The notes under the pieces: model-generated
What the model was told of the DNA's origin: nothing
The model's database searches: none
Seen by the model: the letters and a program-made list of their open reading frames with translations, nothing else
DNA from: Cornus controversa
Taxonomy: Eukaryota > Streptophyta > Magnoliopsida > Cornales > Cornaceae
NCBI GenBank assembly: GCA_026545225.1
Contig: CM048846.1
Span: forward strand, 55,370,270-55,434,269
Reading direction: 5' to 3'
Length of the DNA stretch: 64,000 nucleotides
Position numbers and translations under genes: made by a program
Shown: positions 32,976-43,700 of the stretch, piece by piece
Layout: every line of letters starts with the position of its first letter
How positions within the stretch are numbered: the first letter of the stretch is position 1

Positions 32976-33599
32976 TGTATCATCATGGGTAGTGAAACCC
33001 TGAGAGATTGAGTTTTGATTGACATATGGGATCTGATTCAATTTTGGGATATGACTAGTTTAAATGTCATGAGAGGTGATGATAAGAATATCACTAGATT
33101 TGTCTTAGTTAGTTGTTAACCGAGGAAATGAAGTGATATATAAGCAGCGAAATATTTTGCAGACCTTGTTTTTTTGTGAACCGTACCTTGTGGTACTAGT
33201 GAGAATGGAAATATCCATGGATCATGTAAGGACCGGAATTATTTTGACCGGTCCCGGATGATTTTGGGCCGAATTGATTTTTTCGGATTAATTAAAATTC
33301 TGGAAAGGGCATGGACATTTATGTTTCCATACAAGTGGAAGGTGTGTGTATATGTATATATATATATATCTATATATATATATAGTGCCTATATTTATAT
33401 TAAATTATAAATATATGGGGGGCTTTATGCAATTATGAAGAAAAAGAGGTGCACATTTAAAATTTTGTGCATGTGGAGGGGCAAGAGTATGTGGTGATGT
33501 ATATACATATGTGTATACATAATAAGATGCCCATGTGGTGTAAATATATATACATATTATATGTTTATGTATATGTGGCTGAGAGTGGGGGAAAGAATT

Positions 33600-34140
33600 A
33601 TGGACCAAAAGAAAAGATAAAACAAAAGGAACATAAGGAGAGAAAAAGAGGGATCAGCCGAAAAAGAGAAAAGAAGAAAGGAAGAAAAGAAAAAAGAAAG
33701 AAAAGAAAAAGAAAAAGGAGGAAGAGAAAACCGAGAAGAGAAGTCGGGGAAAGAGAGGGAGAGAGAGAGAGAGAAGGCAAAGGAGAGATCGACTGGTGGC
33801 GCTCACGGCGGGGCTTTGTCTAGGCGACGGCGAACTCCGGCGACGGTTGGCGGCAGCGGCAGCGGCTGACGGCGACGGCGGTGGCTGGTTGCAAGTTGCT
33901 GGCCGCGAGTGGGGGGTTTCGCAGCTGGGCCGTTCGCAAAGGGGGTTTCGCGGCTGGAGTTTGTTGGTTCCAGCGAGTGCTGGTGACGGCGTGGGTTCGC
34001 TGGCGGTGGGCCGGTGGCGGCCGCTCGCGGTGGTCTGTCGGCAGCGGGGGTTCTCGGCTGTTGCAGTTGGGTTCGGCTGAGGTCCTTCTTGGGCTTGGCT
34101 CGAGCTGGCCAATGGGTCCGATTGGAGGCTTCGGCTAGTT
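33600..34140. other. Purine-rich tract followed by GC-rich zone in E2
   Basis: 33600-33790 is almost pure A/G on +. The next roughly 350 bases are rich in CGG/GGC triplets and CpG, in sharp contrast to the AT-rich surroundings. Position in the LTR fits a promoter-proximal transcribed leader. G's LTR has a shorter GA-rich tract before a GC-richer stretch, and H's LTR has a similar GA-rich stretch on -. Confidence 0.7.
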
Positions 34141-34982
34141 GATCCGTTACGGTGAGCCGTTGGGTTCAGTGGCTGGTGGGTTGGATATGGTTTTTGAATG
34201 GGTTGCATTTGGGTATGGTGATTGGAAGCTCACGGCTATGGTGGCTGTTCACAGTGGAAGCCGAGGCTGTGATGGTTCCTGCTGGGTCGTTGGTTCAGTT
34301 GAGGTGAGTTGTTGAGTTGAGTTGGGTTCATGGTTTGGCTGGGTTTGCTTCCATGGTTGAAATTCTTGATGGGGATTCGGGATGAAACTCGGCAGATGGA
34401 TGGGTTGTATTTGGTTGTGGATTGTTTGGTATGTAGTTGTTGAGTTTGTTTGAGCAGCCATAATTTTGGGTTGCAATGTTGGAGATCTACAAATGTATAG
34501 GTTTGTGATTGATTTCGGTTGGTGGCCGGTTAGAGGCTAGCTGCCGAATGGATGGTTTCGTGGTTGGGCCGTGAAGAGGTAACCACGGGGGTTGAATATC
34601 AGGAGGTCTCAGTTGGTCTCAGCTGGGCATGTTATGGGAGTTGCTTGGAGTAGCAGCCAGGGTTCTGATTTGATGGGTTCAGCCTTGGGGTCAACAAAAG
34701 TGCCGAAGCTTGGAGCTTCGATTGGATGGTTTGGTGATGCCGGCCTTGGTGTTGGCTTGAGGGTCTTGCATAGCAGGATGTAATGGTTTGTGATTTGGGC
34801 CCTCATTAATAGCGGGCTTGGACCTTGGAGTTGGGTTGGTTCACTTCATTTGGGTTGGACCAAAAATTAAAAAGGAAACGAAGTAACCCGATGGATTGTT
34901 CGGGTGGATTTTGACACAGGATTGGACCGGGACTTGGAGACAGGCCGATTTGCAGGCACGGACCGATTGAGAGCGAGACCTA

Positions 34983-35002
34983 AGGCAAGTTGATTCTTGC
35001 CT
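34983..35002 (+). promoter_or_regulatory. Conserved splice-donor-like hairpin in E2 (and E1 at 12-31)
   Basis: AGGCAAG, loop TTGATT, CTTGCCT: seven-base perfect arms. The left arm with the next base reads AG|GCAAGT, the consensus of GC-AG intron donors. The same site is in E1 at 12-31. On the minus strand of H (about 58331-58353) the donor part is kept (GAGGCAAGTTTGATTCTT) while the right arm is not. Confidence 0.5.
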
Positions 35003-35148
35003 CTATCTCTTACAAATATTTTTGACATGTTGGTTAATTTACCTGTGTTCCTTAATTTGATCATAGGTGGCTTATATATATATATATGTGCAGTTATATA
35101 TATATATGTGTGGATGTTGCCTACGTACGGGATGTGAGGATATATATA

Positions 35149-35181
<33 letters not shown>

Positions 35182-35937
35182 GGGTGAGTTTGGGGAGCGA
35201 TGGAACGTTTAAATTTATCGCCTAATTGCATCGAGATATGCATGTATGATATTGATTGAAATCATGTAAAAAAAAAAAAGTATGTTGAATCATGTACATT
35301 TTTAGCTGTGTTGTCTTGCATGCATATGTGACTTTTATGCATGGTGTCAAATATATATTTGATTATATAATTGTGATGGTAGTGGAAATGCATGCTATAT
35401 ATATATGAATATGGCTTTGGCGAGCATTTGAAATGCATGAAATGTGCTAAGTGTTTTATATGTCTTTAATGCATATATGGTGATGGAATATATATATATA
35501 CGTAGTTGTATATTGTGGATGAAAAGCATGCCAGTTGCTTGTTGTAAATGTGTGCCTTGAGTGGAAGCATGATTATTTTTATGCTAGTATAAGTGCATAT
35601 AGGACTTATATGCAAGATTGGACATATGTGCTATTTATGTCGGTTGATATGATTGTATGTTTATAAATGCCTTAGAGAAATTTATAAACATGTTGGAATT
35701 GATTGGTGAATTTAGAAAAATGTGAAGGACATGTGGGTGTGTGAAATGTGGATGTGTGAAGCATATTCATTGCAAATGCATATGATGCTTAAATGGGAAT
35801 TTGTATGAGTGTATTCTTAAATACCTCATTGGTTGCAAATGATGAAAGTACATTTGATAACATTGTGGGGATCATATTCATTGGTATGGTGAGGGAGGCA
35901 AGCAATGTGAACGGTGGAATCCATTCGGTAAAACGGC

Positions 35938-36066
35938 GAGGTATTCCGATAAAGGTAACCCTCGTGAGGTATTTCGGTCAAGGTACCCTCATGGATTGAT
36001 GTGTAGTGAGGTATTCCGGTAAAGGTAACCCTCAAGAGGTATTCCGGTAAAGGTAACCCTCTGTAG
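35938..36066. repeat. Short tandem repeats in E2 (gaggtattccggtaaaggtaaccctc)
   Basis: Four units of about 26 bases, one separated by a short spacer. Changes are mostly single bases. Confidence 0.85.
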
Positions 36067-37106
36067 GTGGGATTGGTTGTCCACGGGAATTGAAGACCAA
36101 TATGTGGGAAGGATGAGGGAGTTGTGCATATCATGTTGCATTCTACCTTGCTTATGATATGGTTGTGTTGTATGCGTAATTTCTCCACATTTTAAATGCA
36201 CTACATTGCATCGGATGTGCTACTTGATGAGTAGGAGACGTGGTAGTTGATTTGCATTGTTTATGTAAATGATTGGACACATATGTTCTTTATACATATT
36301 GGTGCTGAATGTTTACTGCTTTCAAGCATGTTGAAAATGATTTCTAAAATCATGTGTAGTGGATTTTGTATATTCATATGTGCTAGAGTAGCCATATACA
36401 TCATTGGTTCATACATGCTAGGTGGGGCATGGTCTTAAATATTGTGATATATTTAAGTGTATGTATATTTTTTGAGAATATGTGAGGATCGACCTGCTGC
36501 AGCAGTGATAGTATGGTTCTACATACCTTGTTGGGCCTTTGAGCTCATCCCCTCCCAGGTTTTGTAAGTATTGCTGATTTCGAAGTCAGTTAGGGGGATC
36601 GGTAGTCACAGTTGCAGAGGTAGTAAGTAGATTCTTTAGAATCTAATGTATGTCTAGGATAGTGAATAGATAGATGCTTTACATTTGGATTAAATGTATA
36701 AAACGATTTATGTTGATTCAGTTCCTTTAGTGGTATTTTATTCATGTGATGTATGTATTTAATACGGACATTCAAGGACTGAGGCATGTATATTCATGAT
36801 TATATTATGCATGTTGTAGAAATGCTAGGGGGGACACGTGCCCAGAAGTGTCCATTTTTATTGTTTAGATATAAATGTTGGGGGGACACGAGCCTAGAAG
36901 TGTCCATTTGAATTGAAAGCAGGTATATCATGCCAGGAGCTGATTATTTAGAATGGGTCATGCCCAATTTTTGTAGAAATAATAGAAAATTGAGGTTGTA
37001 TTATCAGAGCATGATACTTTATAAAGGGTCAAAAGGGTCCATTGGGACTAATGGGCGTGTTAACCTCCGGTTTCCCAGGAGTCGGGGATCGGGGCGTTAC
37101 AGATCA

Positions 37107-37658
37107 GTTATGAGACTAAGAGAGTAATGATTCTATACATTTTGGAAAGGTGATCAAACTAGTTAAGGATTGAGTTATTAATCCTTAGAAAATGTCAGCC
37201 TTAGGCCACGTGTGAGATGTGTAAGTTTGGATTATGAACATGGTATTGTCTGGTGTGAGGAATTAGAAATTATAATTCAAGGAGGATGAATTACTAGAAC
37301 GTATTGAAAAGTGAATTGGTTATATAGTTGGATCTTCCTAAACTTGGTTGGGAGATAATTGTGATCGTGATAGTTCACATAATGATGAATGTACTATGAT
37401 TTTGGAGATGTCTGAACACTGTTTGAGGTATACCAACAGTTGGAAATTTCGTAGAACGTAGAGCGAAGTGGTGTGATGTGATGACCAGAACCTTGTTGGT
37501 TAAGGAATGAAAGCCGCGTGTTGGATACCGACGAGTTATGACTATTTTTGGTGATAAAAAGGAAAATAGGAAAAGACACTAAGGTTTAGTGACAACACTC
37601 TTGGAGTTCAGAGTATGAGGCTAATTTTGTGGACGAAATTCTTTAAAGGTGGGGAGGT
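37107..37658 (+). other. F internal 3' end and polypurine tract
   Basis: Continues F after solo LTR E2. It ends gtggacgaaattctttaaaggtggggaggt, the usual end of plant Gypsy internal regions, with the purine tract aaaggtggggagg at 37645-37657 abutting the LTR start TGTAGAGACGGG. No intact pol residues are recognised upstream. Confidence 0.72.
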
Positions 37659-38906
37659 TGTAGAGACGGGAACCAAATTTGACCGATTTTCAAATTTCTC
37701 ATCATTTTTTGCTATAAATGCATTTTGAATGATGTTTTGGATGTTTCAAGAGTGGGAAACATGTTATGAGATTTTTGGAAGTTTTCAGAACATTTGAAAT
37801 TTTTTGACTTTTTGGTCAACGGGAGTCCTGTAATAAGGTTTAATGAGTCTGGAAAATTCGAAAAAATTCTCAAAAATATTATTTTTGGCTATGAAATAAA
37901 TGAAATGTTTAGAGTGTGAAGGAAGTCATTTCGAGACCGTCAGAGTTTTTGAAATCAAAAACGAAGGTCGAGAGGGTGCGTTAAGTGGCTCAGGGGCAAA
38001 TCGGTCATTTTGTGCCCCTAGGAGAGAGATAAATATCCTAAGGGTCTGGGATATTTCATTTTATATATCTCATTCTTTCTCTAGCTCACCCACTTCATCT
38101 CTCTCCTTTCTCTCTAGATTTTGGAGTGTTTAGGGTGTGATTTAGAAGTTCCTGAAGAAGGGAAGTACATAGGGGACATCAAACTTGAAAGGGGCTGAGA
38201 TTTCAAAAGTTGGCTTTCAAGCTTGAGATTCGGGGTTGGGGTGTCTTCTCCTCCCTTTCATTGATTCTCTAGGATGTCTTGTGATTTGTGGTAGTGTTAG
38301 CATGGTTTAGGAATGTAGTAAGGTTTTTTATTTATTTCCTTTCATGTTTAAACTTGCTAAGAATGTTAATTGTATGATTTATGTGGTGTAGGTGAAACAT
38401 GTTAGTTCTTTGCATGTTAAAAATTGAGTTTTGTGTATATATGAGAGATGTATGGTGTAGGTGATTTGTATGAATGTTATGCATGAACAATTGTGAATTA
38501 TATATGCTATTTATAACTTAAGGATGTATTCTTAGGTTATAACCATTGGTTGAGAAGCATGAGTTTCATTAGGTTTACCTTAAACCATGACTTAAATTAT
38601 GTGAACTTGAATGCCATGTGTTGAAAAATGCATTAAATGAGTGATTTTTCCATGTTAATGCATTTGATGATTGTTGTGGATGAAAATGCATGCAATGTGA
38701 TCCGTACGTTATGATTGCTTAACGTAGGTTGCCCTTGGTGGATAGTGGAATGATTGTTGGAAATAAAATAAGTATTAAGGAAGTTGGATTATGAGAATCG
38801 ATGCACACGAAAGGTGTGATGAGCCAATGTTTTCAATTGGTGGAAAATGGTCTCCTCTCCTTCAATTGGCAGTTTTCAATTGATGAGGAACTATAGTCAC
38901 AAGCTT
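37659..38906 (+). repeat. F 3' LTR, truncated
   Basis: Aligns with 27149-28420 of the 5' LTR. It breaks off at gtcacaagctt, where the 5' LTR continues accttgaggttgacagg. Copia array G follows. The rest of this LTR is not found on the far side of the array. Confidence 0.85.
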
Positions 38907-39015
38907 AATGTTGATTAGAAAAAGCAAGAGAGAAGCACATGATGTATACCATTCTCGGCTGACAGTGTGAGATATATTGATATATCTATTTGATGCTAGG
39001 GTTTTGAGGAGTGGA

Positions 39016-39047
39016 CACGTGGGTTGCTTTATACATGATATAAATAG
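39016..39047 (+). promoter_or_regulatory. G LTR promoter: G-box and TATA box
   Basis: CACGTG (39016-39021, in context gacacgtggg) lies 17 bases upstream of TATAAATAG (39039-39047), and a GA-rich leader follows at about 39090-39137. It is repeated in the other LTRs, with TATA boxes at 44104, 49169 and 54234. CACGTGG is the core bound by bZIP/bHLH factors, including ABA-response factors in plants. Actual regulation is inferred. Confidence 0.6.
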
Positions 39048-39594
39048 AAGGTGTATGTAAGATGAGAGGGTGCGGCTGAAAATACAAAGGGGAAAAGAGA
39101 GGGAGAGAAAGAGATAGAGAGAGAAAGAAGAAAACGGGTTCTGTCACCTCCCATGGCCGCCCAACCAGCGAAGCTCTTTCTTCTCTAAGTGTACTCGTCG
39201 CCTTTCATGGCTGCCTACAGCTGTGTGAAATCAAACTAGCAGCTTCAAGGATGGCGAACGACAACCTTGGGGTTTCAAATCAGCAGCTTCGTGACTCCAA
39301 ATAGCAGCTTCAAGATTACAAACCGTGCATGAGCTTCACTAGTATTTTGTGGCTACTGATCTACATCTTCAGACCGTGTGTATAAAGCCTCATTTATTCA
39401 AGAGCCCGAAATCCAGATCCATCGGTTCTTCCTAAATCACATGAAGCAGAATCACTAAAATTTTGGTATAACCTTTCCTTAAACTTCAATTCTTTCATTC
39501 CACATATCTTTGATGCTTGAACTTGATCTTGTTGATTGAAGTTGTTTGCTAGAAATAAATTTTCTGAATTCAAAATACTTGTTTGAAGTTGCTT

Positions 39595-40260
39595 GCTGAT
39601 TATTGCTGTCTTGAAATTCTGAATGCTGATTTTTAAATGCTGAATAATGGCTGTTTAAAATACTGATTTCTTGCTGTCCATATGGTGCTGTAAAAGCTGT
39701 TCATTTGCTGAAATTTTTGATGCTAAAAATGCTGTTCATATTGCTGAGTTTTTGGGTTAAATAATGCTGAATTTGCTGAGTTAATATGCTGAGTTTGCTG
39801 ATTTCATAATGCTGAATTTGCTGGGTTAAAATGCTGAGTTTGCTGACTTCCTCAATGCTGAATGTGCTGAATCAAAATTGCTGAAATGCTGCTTTTAATG
39901 ACCAAGTTGCTGAATTGAAATTTGAATATTGCTGATTTATATTGCTGCGCTGAAATTATTATATGATGAATTCTTGTGTGCTGAAATTATTATATGCTGC
40001 ATTCTCGTGTGCTGAAAATATATCTATGCTGATTAGTGACATTACACTATGCTGATGGTTAAGACTATACTGTGCTGATTTGGAATTCGTTCAGCTAATC
40101 TGGAATTGAATCTGCTGATTTGGAATTCGTTCAGCTAATCTGGAATTGAATCTGCTGATTTGGAATTCGTTCTGTTAATTTGGAATTAATTCTGTGCACT
40201 TGGAATTCTGTTTTGCTGATTTGGAATTCTGTTTTACTAATTTGGAATTGCTAATGTGTC
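39595..40260 (+). repeat. TGCTGA-rich and 40-bp repeats in G LTR
   Basis: Dozens of TGCTGA or TGCTGAATT words, then two consecutive copies of a 40-base unit beginning TGCTGATTTGGAATTCG (about 40075-40155) and partial units to 40250. The same block recurs in each LTR at +5065, +10130 and +15195. Confidence 0.85.
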
Positions 40261-41115
40261 AATCTTAAATTGCTATTTATATCTTAAACTGCTTATGCTA
40301 CTAACGTCTTCCCTAGTTGCAGTTGTGTTTAAATCATTGGAACAGGTTCAAAATTCAAGAATAGCAAGAGTATTTGATCATGAAGAAGATCAAGCTAATG
40401 TAGAGTTTTAAAGAAGCTGAGATTGTGATTCCTTGAAAGGGAGCATCTACTACAAGTTCGTTGTAGCCACACCTTGAGGGTGTTCTTATTGAAGCATATT
40501 ATTGAAGAAGTTCAAGTGTCATGATCTGCCAAGAAGACAAGTGACCGTGTCATTTGTCATACCGGACCTTGAAGACTACCTATCAGAGGTTGAAGACTTG
40601 AAGATCAACTTTGAAGACCATATCTGATTTGAAGACTGAGTTGAAGACCATCTTACAAAGCTTGAAGAGTTGCTGCTCAAGACATCGAACTGACTCCACT
40701 ATCACTATGTACAGTCCAAGTATAGGGATACTTTGGACAGGGGGAGTGTGAGTGATTGTGGTGAGATTGAGGTGAGATAGCTTAGGCTTTGGGAAGCCTA
40801 AGTTGGGATTGAGAGCGGAAAAGCTGTTGTGAGATTTGGTGAGAGTAGTTCAGGCCTAGGGAGGCTGTGAACTGGGTGAGTGCTGGAGCGAACTATGTTG
40901 TGAGTTGGGTGAGTGAGAGAGTAATTGAGAGAATTACTGTACTACCCTTTCAGACATAGTGGAGCTCAGTTCGAAGAGGTTTTTCCCCACCTTGGGGTTT
41001 CCTCTATAAATCTGTGTGTCCATCAAATTATGTGATTGCATGTGCCAGCCAAACCAGCAATATTAGGAAGAAAAAGAGAAGAACCTATTCACCCCCTCCC
41101 CCTCTAGGTTCATCA

Positions 41116-41177
41116 ATTGGTATCAGAGCACAAGTCTGCATTTCTTGGTTTAACCACCGGCAGTAAAGATCCTAAGT
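41116..41177 (+). other. G primer-binding site and leader, copy 1
   Basis: TGGTATCAGAGC at 41118-41129 matches the tRNA-iMet primer site. The leader to the ATG is only about 50 bases. The other sites start at 46183 and 51248. Confidence 0.9.
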
Positions 41178-43607
41178 ATGGCTGAAGACAGTTCCACTCA
41201 CAAGGCTCCTGTTTTTGATGGCACAAGTTTTGACACTTGGAGGATTAAAATGGAGGCCTTCCTATTATCTATCTCTTATGATGTTTGGCATGCTACATTG
41301 GAAGGCGTTGTCATTCTTGATCCTACAAATCTCTCAGCAACCGACAAATTAGCAAAATCAATTGATGGAAAGGCTAGAAATTCCTTATACAAGGCATTAC
41401 AGAAGCAAGAATTCACAAGAGTCAAGAATTGCAAAAGTGCAAAGGAAATTTGGGACTCATTGGTAACTGCGCACGAAGGAAGCAACACCATCAAAGAAAA
41501 CAAGATTCAGCTTCATCAAGTTAAGTTTGATGGTATCAAGATGGATGAGAAAGAAACCGTGGCTGATTATCTATTCAGAATTAAGGAAGTTGTCAATGAC
41601 ATGAGAGCCCTTGGTGAAGACATCGAAGACAAAGTGGTGTGCAAAAAGATACTGCGCACCATGACTGAACGGTTCAATCCCAAGGTTACTATACTAGAAG
41701 ACAAAGATATCTCCAGAATGTCCATTGATGAGCTAGAATCATCTCTCACTGCCTATGAGATGAGAATTGGACCTCCCTTCGCATTAAGGAAAGAATCAGC
41801 TCTGAAAGCTAAGGAAGTTGAAATTTCAAACAAGCAAGGATCAAGTTCAGAAGAGTCTGAAGATGAAATGACATATGTGGCAAGAAAATTCAGAAGGTTC
41901 AAGATGAGAAAGAAGTCCAAGCAACTACAAGGCCAAAATTGTTTTGGATGTGGAAGACAAGGACATTACATTGTGAATTGTCCTAATGTTCCCAAAACAA
42001 AGAAACACAAGTATTATGATGCCCCAAAGTTCAAAGGGAAGGGCAATAAAAAGGCCCTTTATATTGGTGGGGTTTCAAGTTCAGAGGAGGAGCAACAAGA
42101 TCTATCTAATGAGAGTGATGAAGAAGATTATCTATTTATGGCAGTTCAAGAATCAGAAACTAATCAGTCAGAATCAGAAACTAATCAGTCAGAATCTGAA
42201 GAAAAAGATCAGTCAGAATCTGAAGATGAAGAGGATTACGAGATTGATGAAGTTCTTGCAGAATGTGAAAGATTGGCCCAAAAGTGCAGTGTTCAGAAGA
42301 AGCAGTTGAAAATGGTCAATCTAGAACTGCAGAAGTCAAAGGAACTACTCATCAATCATATAAGGGTAAAATTGTCCACTCTATGCTCTATTTCTCTAAT
42401 TGTTTGCTACCTTGCCAAAAATAGGTCACAAGAAGCTAGTTGGAGTACAAAGAGGTGCAAACTTGAACTTAACACATTCTTAGAAGAAAGATCTCAAAGA
42501 ATGAATGAAATTTGGGAACAATCCACGAAGCAATTGGGCAAGACAGGTATTGGCTTTAATGATGACAAAGCCACTCACGTACAATCAAACAAAACTCGCT
42601 CAGTTTTTGTCAAAGCTAAAAATGGTGGTATCTACACTTCATATCCTTACATAGATGTTGCTACTAGACCTAAATATGAGTTATTGTACAATGCTTATCA
42701 TCAATCTAGGGCTGAGTATGTCTCTAGGATCAATGCATGCCCTAATTATGTGAAGCTAAAACCCATGTATGTTAGAAAGACAGATCTACACTTGCACCAT
42801 GCACCTAAATCATCAAGAGGTTTTGTGAAAACTAAAATGATGTGGATCCCAAAGAATTTGAACTCTGTAAGCATGCTTGTGTACACTTCTTTGAAAGTTT
42901 CGAATGCTAATACTAAGTGGTATATTGATAGTGGGTGTTCTAGGCACATGACAGGAGACAAGACCAAATTTAGCTATTTAGAAACATATGATGGTGGTCT
43001 TGTCATCTTTGGTGATAATAAGAAAGGAAAAATAGTTGGAAGAGGCACCATACCTGAAACCAAAGAAATGCTTAAGTTAGAAAATGTGCTCTATGTAGAA
43101 GGTCTTAAACACATTTTGCTTAGTGTCAGTCAATTTTGTGATAATGGTAACCTAGTTCTATTTGATAAAGATGATTGCAAAATTATTGACAAACTATCTG
43201 GAAAGACCATTCTTTTTGCATCTAGAGCTTCTGGTAATGTGTACACTATTCATGAAAATACCACTCACATTGCATGCAAATTTACTAAAATGAAAAAGGG
43301 TAGTATGGAAAACTCAAAATCAATGACTTCTACCAAGTGCATTCTTACTAGCATTGATAGGTCCATTTTTAAAAACTCATTGCACTTCACTGTTTTTAGA
43401 CCTATTCACATGTTTGCTACAAAATTTCAAAGTGCTTCAAAATTCTCTCATTTAAATATTGACAAAAGGATTTCAATGTATTATAAGGGCATAACTAATC
43501 TTGGCTTTCATTACACTCCCTTTTTAGAACTATCCCTTAGAGCATTTTCAGACATAGATTGGGGTGGTTCACGACATGACAGAAAATTCATCATTCCTCC
43601 TTACTAG
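41178..43607 (+). CDS. G copy 1: gag-protease fused to an RNase H remnant (809 aa)
   Basis: Copia-like polyprotein with most of pol deleted. Gag (about residues 1-200) carries MAEDSSTHKAPVFDGTSFDTW, then KSAKEIWDSLVTAHEGSN and ADYLFRIKEV. A CCHC zinc knuckle follows (C255, C258, H263, C268). Next come an acidic Ser/Glu region with a duplicated SETNQSE and a likely coiled coil (about 355-395). The protease motif WYIDSGCSRHMTG has the DSG at residue 584, and a GAG-pre-integrase-like stretch ends ASGNVYTIHEN. Integrase and RT are absent: the frame passes into an unfamiliar segment and ends near AFSDIDWGGSRHDRK, which resembles the first aspartate block of Copia RNase H. The start is the first ATG after the primer site. 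Probably supplies gag and protease only. Confidence 0.87.
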   Translation: MAEDSSTHKAPVFDGTSFDTWRIKMEAFLLSISYDVWHATLEGVVILDPTNLSATDKLAKSIDGKARNSLYKALQKQEFTRVKNCKSAKEIWDSLVTAHEGSNTIKENKIQLHQVKFDGIKMDEKETVADYLFRIKEVVNDMRALGEDIEDKVVCKKILRTMTERFNPKVTILEDKDISRMSIDELESSLTAYEMRIGPPFALRKESALKAKEVEISNKQGSSSEESEDEMTYVARKFRRFKMRKKSKQLQGQNCFGCGRQGHYIVNCPNVPKTKKHKYYDAPKFKGKGNKKALYIGGVSSSEEEQQDLSNESDEEDYLFMAVQESETNQSESETNQSESEEKDQSESEDEEDYEIDEVLAECERLAQKCSVQKKQLKMVNLELQKSKELLINHIRVKLSTLCSISLIVCYLAKNRSQEASWSTKRCKLELNTFLEERSQRMNEIWEQSTKQLGKTGIGFNDDKATHVQSNKTRSVFVKAKNGGIYTSYPYIDVATRPKYELLYNAYHQSRAEYVSRINACPNYVKLKPMYVRKTDLHLHHAPKSSRGFVKTKMMWIPKNLNSVSMLVYTSLKVSNANTKWYIDSGCSRHMTGDKTKFSYLETYDGGLVIFGDNKKGKIVGRGTIPETKEMLKLENVLYVEGLKHILLSVSQFCDNGNLVLFDKDDCKIIDKLSGKTILFASRASGNVYTIHENTTHIACKFTKMKKGSMENSKSMTSTKCILTSIDRSIFKNSLHFTVFRPIHMFATKFQSASKFSHLNIDKRISMYYKGITNLGFHYTPFLELSLRAFSDIDWGGSRHDRKFIIPPY

Positions 43608-43700
43608 CTTCCTACTCTACCACCCTTTTGACTTTCATTGTCAAAAAGGGGGAGAAAGAAGTTAGGCGATTTTTGACATTAAAAGGCAAAAGGGGGAGAT
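43608..43700 (+). other. G 3' end with two purine tracts, copy 1
   Basis: aaaaagggggagaaagaag at about 43645 and aaaagggggaga at 43688-43699. The second abuts TGATGG, which I take as the LTR start. Equivalents lie before 48766 and 53831. Confidence 0.8.

Larger units (their letters stand above)
33225..37101 (+). mobile_element. E2: 3.9-kb solo LTR (long-LTR Gypsy family)
   Basis: Starts TGTAAGGACCGGAATT, ends GGGGCGTTACA, and is flanked by a perfect five-base duplication GATCA (33220-33224 and 37102-37106). In order it holds TA-rich tracts, a candidate TATA (ttataaatata, about 33406), a purine-rich zone (33600-33790), a GC-rich zone (33795-34140), the AGGCAAGTTGATTCTTGCCT site (34983-35002), a second TA tract, and short tandem repeats (35938-36066). 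ORFs on both strands across the GC-rich zone are compositional. It is related to E1 (1-702). Confidence 0.93.
27149..38906 (+). mobile_element. F: Gypsy element with deleted pol, truncated at the 3' LTR
   Basis: LTRs begin TGTAGAGA(T/C)(C/G)GGAACCAAATTTGACC at 27149 and 37659. Between them are a primer site, a decayed gag, a repeat array, solo LTR E2, and a 3' end with a purine tract. No protease, RT, RNase H or integrase is visible. The 3' LTR is cut at 38906 where Copia array G begins, so no target duplication can be read. Confidence 0.8.
38907..41115 (+). repeat. G LTR 1, 5'-truncated
   Basis: Matches LTR 2 from its position 272 on (aatgttgattag…). It ends GGTTCATCA and is followed by the primer site TGGTATCAGAGC at 41118-41129. 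Private bases are A at 39489 and A at 40035. Confidence 0.88.

Noticed and set aside
33654..34208. A 184-residue minus-strand ORF, Pro/Ser/Ala-rich, and overlapping + strand ORFs
   Set aside because: They arise from the GC-rich and purine-rich composition of solo LTR E2 on both strands. No domain is recognisable.
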